In this document: positions 1 through 5,612 of the stretch, one piece after another
Layout of the letters: each line of letters starts with the position of its first letter
Position numbering within the stretch: position 1 is the first letter of the stretch
Assembly (NCBI GenBank): GCA_021738605.1
Contig: JAIPBY010000158.1
Location: 1 to 5,612, forward strand
From: Chitinophagaceae bacterium
Lineage (GTDB): Bacteria > Bacteroidota > Bacteroidia > Chitinophagales > Chitinophagaceae
Direction of reading: 5' to 3'
Length of the DNA stretch: 5,612 bases
Translations under genes and position numbers: made by a program
The notes under the pieces: model-generated
Told to the model about the DNA's origin: nothing
The model's input: the letters and a program-made list of their open reading frames with translations, nothing else
Database searches by the model: none

Positions 1-603
1 GGTCCTTGGCTGAATTTCGGCAACCATGCAGGGTCTGCAGGAGGCTTCAGGGAAGGAAAGGGTACTTCATTTGAAGGAGGGCAAAGGGTTCCTTGCATCA
101 TGCGCTGGAAAGGGGTACTGCCAGCCGGCATCGTCTCAAACCAGCTTGCATCAACCATTGATATTCTTCCAACCATATCAGCCCTGACCAAAGCACCATT
201 GTCAGATAAGAAAATCGACGGAGTAGACTTGTCTCCCATTCTGAAAGGAGACCCAACAGCCTCCCCAAGAAAAACCTTTCTGTATTACTACCGCAAGAAT
301 GCACTCGAGGCCGTGCGCATGGATAACTGGAAGCTCGTGTTCCAGCATCCTGCAAGGTCCTACGAGGTTGCTTCACCTGGCTTCAATGGTTTTCCTGGCC
401 CAACCCCTGAAAATGTGATGGTCTACAAGGCCCTCTACGACCTCAGAAGGGATCCTGGTGAAGAATACGATGTGAAGGGTTATTATCCTGAAATTGTTGC
501 ACAGCTTGAAGCCATCGCAGAGGAAGCACGGAAAGACCTCGGCGATGATCTTCAAAACCGCAAAGGAGCCAACAACAGGCCTTCAGGGGCCCTGGGCAAA
601 TAA
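1..603 (+). CDS. Sulfatase (arylsulfatase-like, S1 family), C-terminal part
   Basis: This is the C-terminal 200 residues of a sulfatase that enters the window already in frame and ends at TAA (601-603). The family hydrolyses sulfate esters, often on glycans, and Bacteroidota members are usually exported to the periplasm. The visible sequence has the stretch GKGTSFEGGQRVP (local residues 19-31), matching the conserved sulfatase motif in which Lys (here K20) contacts the sulfate. A W-G-x-P-A-G turn, the ILPTISAL helix and the C-terminal RMDNWKLVF and LYDLRRDPGEEYDV strands follow, as expected for the S1 fold. The formylglycine site (C/S-x-P-x-R), the metal ligands and any signal peptide lie upstream of the window, so activity and export cannot be judged. 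The tail (KDLGDDLQNRKGANNRPSG) resembles many arylsulfatase-A-like proteins. The substrate is not predictable. An ATG at 100-102 is internal, because homology continues upstream of it. The convergent neighbour hom ends 18 bases away, and I see no convincing terminator between them. Confidence 0.9.
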   Translation, partial: GPWLNFGNHAGSAGGFREGKGTSFEGGQRVPCIMRWKGVLPAGIVSNQLASTIDILPTISALTKAPLSDKKIDGVDLSPILKGDPTASPRKTFLYYYRKNALEAVRMDNWKLVFQHPARSYEVASPGFNGFPGPTPENVMVYKALYDLRRDPGEEYDVKGYYPEIVAQLEAIAEEARKDLGDDLQNRKGANNRPSGALGK

Positions 604-621
604 ACCCTTTCTGAAATCTAT

Positions 622-1875
622 TTATAGCCCTGCCAGCGACAAACTCATTTTCTTCAGCTCAGTAAGGGCTGTATTTTCAATGATGTTATCTGGCATCAGC
701 ACCAAGGAAGTATTGTTGGTCTTCCACCAGTCTTTGTGTAAAAGGGATTTGAAGGGGATGGTGCCAATCAGGTAACTTCTCTCGTTGCCGGAATGCCATT
801 CTTCGATGCTTGTAAATTCTTCTTTTGGAATATTGTTAAGATCTTCAAAGCTGATGTAAATCCTCAAATGGAAATCGTCTGAAAGGGTTGATGGCACTTG
901 CTGGTTAAGTTTCTTGTATTCATACCGGTACCCATATCTTAAAGCCGCAATATCACTCAATACCGCTGAGGCCGTTGGGAAACTTCCCGCGCCTTTTCCA
1001 TAGAAGAATTGCTTGTCGGCAAATCCACTTTCAATCACCACGCCATTGTATTCATTTTTTACAAAATACAATTGGTCTGCATGGTCTACAAACTGTGGAA
1101 GCAGGAAGGAGGCAACCATGCCATTTTGTAATTTCTTTGCCTGTGCAACCAATTTGATGGATTGATTTCTTGACTGCGCCACTTTTGCATCCAGCTCATT
1201 GATTTGTGTGATGCCATTGAACAGCATTTTGTCAATCGTTGTTGTGATGCCATAGCTGTGGGCCAGAAGAAGTACCCATTTGTTGGCAGCGTCATACCCT
1301 TCAATATCAAGCGTAGGGTCTGTTTCTGCAAAACCCAGTTGCTGTGCCAGCAGCAAGGCTTCCTTGAAATTTAGTTTTTCCTCAAACATCTTGGTGAGGA
1401 TAAAATTGGTTGATCCATTGACGATGGCCTTGATGGAATGCAAAAGGTCGTTGTCATAATACTCCTCCAGGTTCCTGATAACAGGAATGGATGCACAGGC
1501 AGAGGCTTCGTATAGCAAAGACCTGCCGGTGGTTTCCTGAAGCGCGATGAGTTCTGGAAGATGCTCTGAAAGCATTTTCTTGCTGGCACTCACAACGTCT
1601 TTTCCATTGTTCAATGCAGTGGTTACAATCTCATATCCTGCTACGCTATCATTGATTACTTCAACAATCACATTGATTTCAGGATCAAACAACAAATCAT
1701 TTTTTTCGGAAGTGAACAGCGATGCAGGCGCATTCCTTTTCTTGCTTGTATTCTTGATGCATACTTTTTTGATAGATGCCTTGAGTGATGGCGTCTGCTT
1801 CAATACCTTGTACAATCCTTCACCTACCACACCAAAACCAAACATTCCAATAACCAGTGTTTTTTCTGAACCCAT
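622..1875 (-). CDS. hom: Homoserine dehydrogenase
   Basis: This 417-residue enzyme reduces L-aspartate 4-semialdehyde to L-homoserine with NAD(P)H, the branch-point precursor of methionine and threonine; it acts in the cytoplasm. The Rossmann motif GFGVVG is at residues 13-18. SASKK (96-100) corresponds to the usual TANKA lysine region. EASACASIPVIR (123-134) and VNGSTNFILTKM (152-163) are family signatures. E184, D190, D195 and K199 in AETDPTLDIEGYDAANK match the spacing of yeast E208, D214, D219 and K223, which bind homoserine and catalyse. GKGAGSFPTASAV (293-305) closes the catalytic core. There is no N-terminal aspartokinase, so it is monofunctional. Residues ~330-417 occupy the place of the usual ACT regulatory domain but lack its D-x-P-G-V-L signature. 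It is the second gene of the unit, 27 bases after metX. The ATG at 1875 is preceded by an A-rich stretch (GAAGAAAA), as is common in Bacteroidota, and the Rossmann motif sits close behind it, supporting this start. Confidence 0.95.
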   Translation of the reverse strand: MGSEKTLVIGMFGFGVVGEGLYKVLKQTPSLKASIKKVCIKNTSKKRNAPASLFTSEKNDLLFDPEINVIVEVINDSVAGYEIVTTALNNGKDVVSASKKMLSEHLPELIALQETTGRSLLYEASACASIPVIRNLEEYYDNDLLHSIKAIVNGSTNFILTKMFEEKLNFKEALLLAQQLGFAETDPTLDIEGYDAANKWVLLLAHSYGITTTIDKMLFNGITQINELDAKVAQSRNQSIKLVAQAKKLQNGMVASFLLPQFVDHADQLYFVKNEYNGVVIESGFADKQFFYGKGAGSFPTASAVLSDIAALRYGYRYEYKKLNQQVPSTLSDDFHLRIYISFEDLNNIPKEEFTSIEEWHSGNERSYLIGTIPFKSLLHKDWWKTNNTSLVLMPDNIIENTALTELKKMSLSLAGL

Positions 1876-1902
1876 TTTTCTTCGTTTTAAATTTTATATA
1901 AA

Positions 1903-2919
1903 TCAGTTGATCAGCCCATTGAGCAGTTCATTCAATTTTTCATGTTCAATCAGGAACCCGTCATGGCCATAAATAGATGCAATCACCTCCAGCTGTGCAC
2001 CTGGAATATGCTTTGCAAGAAATATTTGCTCAGACACTGGGAAAAGCAAATCTGATGAAATGCCGATGACCAATGTTCTTGCATTGATTCTTTCCAACAT
2101 TTCCCACGCCTCCAGCAGGCCTCTTCCCAAATGATGGCTGTCCATGCTTTTGGTCAGCATGTAATAGCTCAATGCATTGAAGCGCTTGGCCAGTTTCTCT
2201 CCCTGGTATTTTTGGTAAGATTCACTTCTGGTATTGTCAATGGCCTTGTCCAGGTCCTCTTGTGTTTTGCCATAGGTATCATAATGCCTGTAGCTGATCA
2301 GCGCAACCGATCGTGCCACTTTCAATCCCGCCATTCCTGCTTCCGGACTTTTTTCTTTCCAGCTAGGGTCTGCTTCGATGCACATCCTTTGTGAGGCATT
2401 GAATGCTTTTCCCCAGGGAGAATGAAATGCATTCGTTGCAATAGGAACAAGGAATTTGAACAAGGTTGGCTGAAGGCAGGCCCAGGCAATAAGCTGTTGT
2501 CCTCCCATTGATCCACCAATTCCCATGAATATTTCTGCTATGCCGAGTGAAAGCCTGAGCTGTTCATAAGACCTTGCCATGTCCATTGGCGTAAAGAAAG
2601 GGAAATCCTGAAGGAAAGGCATGCCTGTCTCTTCATTATTGTCCAGGGGATTTACGCTTCCGTAATAACTGCCTGGCATATTGACACAGATGATGAAATA
2701 CTTGCGTGGGTCAAATAATTTCCCTTCGCCCACCATTCCTGCCCACCAATCAGAAGGATCGCTGTTGGCAGTCATGGCATGAAATATCCATACCACATTG
2801 TCTTTGTTGGATGAAATCTCACCCAAGGTGGTATAAACCAACTTGAAATCCTGGATTGTTCTTCCAGACTCCAAGGTCAGCACCCCTTTGTAATGATATG
2901 TGTGTAATGTTTTGTTCAT
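1903..2919 (-). CDS. metX: Homoserine O-acetyltransferase (alpha/beta-hydrolase fold)
   Basis: MetX moves an acyl group, normally acetyl from acetyl-CoA, onto the hydroxyl of L-homoserine, the committing step of methionine synthesis. The 338 residues show the alpha/beta-hydrolase triad: nucleophile S137 in GIGGSMGGQQ, D290 in GISSDLLFP and H319 in SIYGHDGFLIE. HAMTANSDPSDWW (47-59), ICVNMPGSYYGS (77-88) and RSYEQLRLSLGI (116-127) match conserved MetX regions. Family members often have about 340-380 residues, so this is a short but complete form. I chose the ATG at 2919 (MNKTLHTYHYKG) because it begins just ahead of the first conserved strand. The frame stays open back to a TTG at 3003, but that would be translated through the terminator hairpin and gives no family-like sequence. 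It is first in the metX-hom unit and is controlled by the SAM-I leader. Acetyl versus succinyl specificity cannot be proved from sequence alone; acetyl is the family default. Confidence 0.94.
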   Translation of the reverse strand: MNKTLHTYHYKGVLTLESGRTIQDFKLVYTTLGEISSNKDNVVWIFHAMTANSDPSDWWAGMVGEGKLFDPRKYFIICVNMPGSYYGSVNPLDNNEETGMPFLQDFPFFTPMDMARSYEQLRLSLGIAEIFMGIGGSMGGQQLIAWACLQPTLFKFLVPIATNAFHSPWGKAFNASQRMCIEADPSWKEKSPEAGMAGLKVARSVALISYRHYDTYGKTQEDLDKAIDNTRSESYQKYQGEKLAKRFNALSYYMLTKSMDSHHLGRGLLEAWEMLERINARTLVIGISSDLLFPVSEQIFLAKHIPGAQLEVIASIYGHDGFLIEHEKLNELLNGLIN

Positions 2920-2947
2920 GTTGATCAATGCTTTCCAGAAAGGGCAT

Positions 2948-2978
2948 AAAAAAACCCATCTGAGGTCAGATGGGTTTT
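2948..2978 (-). terminator. Intrinsic terminator (expression platform of the SAM-I riboswitch)
   Basis: Read on the - strand, the arm CCCATCTG (2974-2967) pairs with CAGATGGG (2962-2955) around a four-base loop, ACCT. Four A residues before the stem can extend it by pairing with the first U residues, and seven U residues follow (2954-2948). This GC-rich stem plus U-run is a textbook rho-independent terminator. It ends 28 bases before the metX ATG and about 30 bases after the aptamer, so it can only serve as an attenuator for metX-hom. The two arms are almost perfectly symmetric on both strands, but on the + strand only four T residues follow the stem, so termination there is unlikely to be its job. 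Confidence 0.9.
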
Positions 2979-3018
2979 CACTATAAAGCGTTGATCTTGT
3001 CAAGGGAAAATATCTGAC
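2965..3018 (-). promoter_or_regulatory. Predicted antiterminator pairing
   Basis: GTCAGAT (- strand, 3018-3012), which starts at the last base of P1, is exactly complementary over seven bases to ATCTGAC (2971-2965) in the 5' arm of the terminator. Forming this helix would break the terminator. The alternative P1 extension, AATAT (3128-3124) with ATATT (3013-3009), would hide part of the same segment when SAM holds the aptamer closed. This gives the expected two-state switch: SAM bound means termination, SAM absent means read-through. The pairing is seen in the sequence; its use in the cell is inferred. Confidence 0.65.
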
Positions 3019-3128
3019 TTATCTGTGCTTGCCTGCGCAAGCTGGAGTTGACACCTTATTAATGGTTAGTTAACAGGTTGTCAAGGCGTCATCGGGCCAA
3101 TCCCTCTGCCTTTCTGGATAAGAATATT
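3009..3128 (-). promoter_or_regulatory. SAM-I (S-box) riboswitch aptamer
   Basis: The leader of metX-hom carries the conserved S-box sequence. P1 is CTTATC (3122-3117) with GATAAG (3023-3018), possibly extended by AATAT/ATATT. P2 is AAGGC (3112-3108) with GCCTT (3087-3083), enclosing GAGGGATTGGCCCGATGA, which holds the P2b pairing GGG/CCC and the kink-turn GATGA. P3 is ACCT (3078-3075) with AGGT (3056-3053). P4 is GCTTGC (3042-3037) with GCAAGC (3032-3027), capped by GCAG. The J3/4 segment CAACTCCAGC and the closing ACAGATAAG also fit the family; TGG in the P2b loop can pair with CCA of J3/4 as the family pseudoknot. SAM-I aptamers bind S-adenosylmethionine and usually turn methionine genes off. 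Position directly between a promoter and an intrinsic terminator, ahead of metX, supports transcription attenuation. Confidence 0.95.
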
Positions 3129-3140
3129 AAAGAACTGAAG

Positions 3141-3171
3141 CAAAGGTAAACATTTTTTTTATATCCACAAA
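3141..3171 (-). promoter_or_regulatory. Bacteroidota-type promoter for the metX-hom leader
   Basis: On the - strand, TTTG (3171-3168) is followed after 19 bases by TACCTTTG (3148-3141). These match the -33 (TTTG) and -7 (TAnnTTTG) elements of the primary sigma factor of Bacteroidota, with a spacing in the normal range. The spacer holds an A run (TATAAAAAAAATG). Initiation would fall around 3133-3137, just ahead of the riboswitch P1, which is where an S-box transcript should begin. Confidence 0.8.
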
Positions 3172-3196
3172 TCCAAGGCACTCGCTTCATTTGCTT

Positions 3197-3204
3197 TAAT
3201 TTTG
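3197..3204 (+). promoter_or_regulatory. Possible -7 promoter element for uvrA
   Basis: TAATTTTG fits the Bacteroidota -7 consensus TAnnTTTG and lies 65 bases before the uvrA ATG. I see no clear TTTG -33 partner 17-23 bases upstream; that place is occupied by CCAAGGCA-like sequence, so the promoter would be weak or only partly conserved. The element is divergent from the metX promoter, with about 25 bases between the two motifs, so the polymerases may compete for the region. No SOS-type operator was recognised. Confidence 0.35.
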
Positions 3205-3232
3205 AACGAAACTGTCTCAAAGTTGTTTCCTT

Positions 3233-3268
3233 TTCAACCCCTTCAACCCCTTCAACCTCATCAACCAC
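3233..3268 (+). repeat. Four 9-base tandem repeats abutting the uvrA start
   Basis: The unit TTCAACCCC occurs at 3233-3241 and 3242-3250, then as TTCAACCTC (3251-3259) and ATCAACCAC (3260-3268), ending one base before the uvrA ATG. The first two copies are identical; the third has one change and the fourth three. The period is a multiple of three, and the uvrA frame is open through it (it would read Ser-Thr-Pro repeats), but no ATG lies in frame there. It replaces the usual leader and holds no Shine-Dalgarno-like sequence. Replication slippage is a likely origin. Confidence 0.8.
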
Positions 3269-3269
3269 A

Positions 3270-5612
3270 ATGGTAAAAAAAGACAACATAGAAGTAATCG
3301 GCGCCAGGGCACATAACCTGAAAAATATCGACATCACCATACCCAAGAATCAGTTGGTGGTGATTACTGGCATCAGCGGAAGCGGTAAATCTTCTTTGGC
3401 CTTTGATACCATTTATGCGGAGGGGCATAGGCGCTACATGGAAACCTTTGGTACCTATGCAAGGCAGTTTATGGGGGAAATGGAAAGACCGGATGTAGAC
3501 AAGATTTCTGGCTTGTCGCCAGTTATTTCTATTGAACAAAAGACCACCAACCGAAATCCCCGATCTACTGTTGGAACCGTGACAGAAGTCTATGATTTTC
3601 TCAGGCTGCTTTTTGCCAGAGCGGGGGATGCTTATTCCATGAATACGGGTAAGAAAATGGTCAAGTTTACCGATGAAGAAATCGTTGCGGACCTTTTCAA
3701 AAAATTAGCGGGTAAAAAAATTACCATACTGGCACCCATGGTGAGGGGTAGAAAAGGACATTACCGTGAACTGTTTGAAGAGACCAGGAAGAAGGGTTTT
3801 GTGAAAGTGAGGGTGGATGGCGAATTGAAAGACCTGGTGCCCAAGATGCAGGTAGATCGTTACAAAGTGCATGATATTGAGGTGGTGGTAGACAGGCTTG
3901 CCGTTACACCAGACATGAAAATCAGGATTGGACAAAGCATCAACCAGTCCATGCAGATAGGCAAGGGGCTTTTGTTTATTCTTGTGCACGACAATGATTC
4001 GGTTGTTCAGTACAGCAAGAAACTCATGTGTGCGACTACCGGAATTTCTTACGAAGAGCCTTCCCCCAATACCTTTTCATTCAACTCGCCTTATGGCGCT
4101 TGCCCTGCTTGCAAAGGACTGGGACAGCAGCATGCCATCGACCTCAATGCCGTGATGCCGGACAGGTCTGTTTCCATTGCAGATGGTGCCATCCTGCCTT
4201 TGGGGGAAGAGCGGGATTCCTATTATTTTAAGATGGTGGAGCAGCTTTCCAAAAAGCATAAGTTCAGCCTAAAGTTGCCCATAGAGCAGCTGTCCGAAAA
4301 GGCCATGAACATTATATTGTTTGGCAATGAGGATGGAATCCAAGGGGATATCGATCAATTGGAAAAAGGCGAATATCCCGGTGTCATCAATATGGTGGTC
4401 CGGTGGTTTACAGATAGCACCAGTGAATCAATCCGCGAATGGGCTGAGAAGTACATGATGCTCAGGCCTTGCACTGATTGCCATGGAACAAGATTGAAGA
4501 ACGAGAGTTTATGGTTTCGCATTGATGGTAAACATATTGCTGATCTGTCTGAGATGAACCTCTCAGGTTTGCAAGATTGGTTTGCCAGCCTTGAAAAGCG
4601 CATAGACACCCGCCAAAACCTGATTGCCAAAGACATCCTCAAGGAAATACGCAGCCGTTTGGGATTTTTGTTGGATGTAGGCCTGGGTTATCTTTCATTG
4701 GGCCGCCCCACGAGGACATTGAGTGGCGGAGAATCCCAGCGCATCAGGCTGGCAACCCAGATTGGATCGCAGTTGCAGGGCATAACCTATATTTTGGATG
4801 AGCCTTCCATCGGCCTGCATCAACGAGACAACCAGCAGTTAATTGGGGCATTGAAAAACCTAAGGGATATCGGAAACAGTGTGATTGTGGTTGAACACGA
4901 CAAGGATATCATGCTGGCTGCTGATCACCTCATTGATGTTGGGCCAAAGGCGGGTATTCATGGCGGTAGGATTGTTGCACAGGGAACACCCGCTGATGTT
5001 TGCAAGTCCGGCTCAGAAACAGCAGGATATCTCAACAACAAGAAAAAAGTGGAAGTGCCAGCAGAACGACGCAAAGGCAATGGCAATTATCTTCAGTTGA
5101 TGGGAGCCTCAGGGAATAATTTAAAGAATGTTGACATCAACATTCCTCTGGCAACCTTTGTTTTGGTAACAGGGGTAAGTGGTAGCGGTAAGTCCACCTT
5201 GATCAATGAAACCCTTTATCCGTTATTGAACAAGCATTGTTATGATGCCAAGCAGGATCCAATGCCCTATACAAAAATAACCGGGTTGGAGCATGTTGAT
5301 AAGGTGATAGAAATTGATCAATCACCCATTGGCCGAACACCGCGCAGCAATCCTGCTACCTATTGTAATTTTTTTACAGACATCCGTCAGTTATTTGCCG
5401 CAGTGCCTGAAGCAAAGATTCGGGGCTATAATGCAGGTCGTTTTTCGTTCAATGTAAAAGCAGGTCGTTGCGATATGTGTGAGGGTGGAGGATTGAGGGT
5501 CATTGAAATGAATTTTCTTCCTGATGTGTATGTGCATTGCGAAAAATGCAATGGGAAGCGCTACAACCGTGAAACCTTGGAAATCCGTTATAAAGGAAAA
5601 TCAATCAGCGAT
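3270..5612 (+). CDS. uvrA: Excinuclease ABC subunit A (UvrA), 3' end beyond the window
   Basis: UvrA is the cytoplasmic, DNA-binding ABC ATPase that, with UvrB, finds bulky lesions for nucleotide excision repair. The window holds 781 codons with no stop or frameshift, of about 930-950 usual. Walker A of the first module is GISGSGKS (34-41). The Q-loop region is IEQKTTNRNPRSTVGTVTE (88-106), followed by the UvrB-binding region. The signature LSGGESQ is at 484-490, Walker B ILDE at 508-511 and the H-loop histidine at 543. The second module starts with GVSGSGKS (635-642) and IDQSPIGRTPRSNPATY around Q684. The second zinc module is complete (C734, C737, C757, C760, same spacing as E. coli). The first has C254, C278 and C281, but T257 stands where the fourth Cys is expected. 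The second signature and Walker B lie beyond the edge. The start MVKKDNIEVIGARAHNLKNI matches the family N-terminus. It is transcribed divergently from metX. Confidence 0.97.
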   Translation, partial: MVKKDNIEVIGARAHNLKNIDITIPKNQLVVITGISGSGKSSLAFDTIYAEGHRRYMETFGTYARQFMGEMERPDVDKISGLSPVISIEQKTTNRNPRSTVGTVTEVYDFLRLLFARAGDAYSMNTGKKMVKFTDEEIVADLFKKLAGKKITILAPMVRGRKGHYRELFEETRKKGFVKVRVDGELKDLVPKMQVDRYKVHDIEVVVDRLAVTPDMKIRIGQSINQSMQIGKGLLFILVHDNDSVVQYSKKLMCATTGISYEEPSPNTFSFNSPYGACPACKGLGQQHAIDLNAVMPDRSVSIADGAILPLGEERDSYYFKMVEQLSKKHKFSLKLPIEQLSEKAMNIILFGNEDGIQGDIDQLEKGEYPGVINMVVRWFTDSTSESIREWAEKYMMLRPCTDCHGTRLKNESLWFRIDGKHIADLSEMNLSGLQDWFASLEKRIDTRQNLIAKDILKEIRSRLGFLLDVGLGYLSLGRPTRTLSGGESQRIRLATQIGSQLQGITYILDEPSIGLHQRDNQQLIGALKNLRDIGNSVIVVEHDKDIMLAADHLIDVGPKAGIHGGRIVAQGTPADVCKSGSETAGYLNNKKKVEVPAERRKGNGNYLQLMGASGNNLKNVDINIPLATFVLVTGVSGSGKSTLINETLYPLLNKHCYDAKQDPMPYTKITGLEHVDKVIEIDQSPIGRTPRSNPATYCNFFTDIRQLFAAVPEAKIRGYNAGRFSFNVKAGRCDMCEGGGLRVIEMNFLPDVYVHCEKCNGKRYNRETLEIRYKGKSISD

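Noticed and set aside
100..603. A separate 167-residue gene starting at ATG 100
   Set aside because: Sulfatase homology, including the GKGTSFEGG motif, continues in the same frame back to position 1, so this ATG is internal to a longer gene cut by the window edge.
585..619. TTCAGGG ... CCC-TTT-CTGAA imperfect inverted repeat as a terminator for the sulfatase gene
   Set aside because: It needs a bulge of three and a long loop, and no U-run follows, so it does not meet the standard for an intrinsic terminator.
2920..3003. A 28-residue N-terminal extension of MetX starting at TTG 3003
   Set aside because: It would be translated across the terminator hairpin and U-run, has no MetX-like sequence, and starts with TTG while a well-placed ATG at 2919 fits the family N-terminus. 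The open frame appears to be chance.
3089..3539. Two - strand open frames (3089-3346 and 3261-3539) upstream of and antisense to uvrA
   Set aside because: They cross the riboswitch, promoters and 9-base repeat or lie antisense to the conserved Walker A region, and their translations resemble no family I recognise. They are shadows.
3270..5612. A UvrA-like resistance or defence ABC protein instead of housekeeping UvrA
   Set aside because: All UvrA landmarks are present in the normal order, including the UvrB-binding region and the second zinc module with E. coli spacing. Nothing suggests a specialised paralogue such as a short UvrA2 lacking the UvrB-binding domain.

Overview
The window looks like an ordinary chromosomal segment of a Bacteroidota bacterium, possibly a Chitinophagaceae-like lineage. 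The evidence is a promoter of the Bacteroidota type (TTTG, 19 bases, TACCTTTG), A-rich rather than Shine-Dalgarno-like sequence before the start codons, a Bacteroidota-like UvrA, and a sulfatase of the kind abundant in this phylum. The genus is an inference; no marker gene settles it.

Layout: (1) Positions 1-603, + strand: the C-terminal 200 residues of an S1-type sulfatase whose N-terminal part lies outside the window. (2) Positions 622-2919, - strand: a two-gene unit, metX (homoserine O-acyltransferase) followed 27 bases later by hom (homoserine dehydrogenase). It meets the sulfatase gene tail to tail across 18 bases. (3) Positions 2920-3269: a divergent control region. On the - strand it holds a promoter, a SAM-I (S-box) riboswitch and an intrinsic terminator, in that order, ahead of metX. 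On the + strand it holds a possible -7 element and a 9-base tandem repeat that abuts the uvrA start. (4) Positions 3270-5612, + strand: uvrA, open to the window edge (781 codons present).

How the parts work together: Hom makes homoserine from aspartate semialdehyde, and MetX acylates homoserine, committing it to methionine. Methionine becomes S-adenosylmethionine (SAM), which the leader RNA should sense. When SAM is bound, P1 holds the aptamer closed and the terminator at 2948-2978 forms, stopping transcription before metX. When SAM is scarce, seven bases just 3' of P1 (3012-3018) can pair with the terminator's 5' arm (2965-2971) and let transcription through. Because hom is in the same unit, SAM should also limit the homoserine shared with threonine synthesis. 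UvrA, the damage-recognition ATPase of nucleotide excision repair, only shares the divergent promoter region.

I found no new defence system, mobile element, CRISPR array, tRNA or rRNA. The most notable points are the complete riboswitch architecture, the inclusion of hom under it, a non-canonical C-terminal domain in Hom, an incomplete first zinc module in UvrA, and the 9-base repeat before uvrA.
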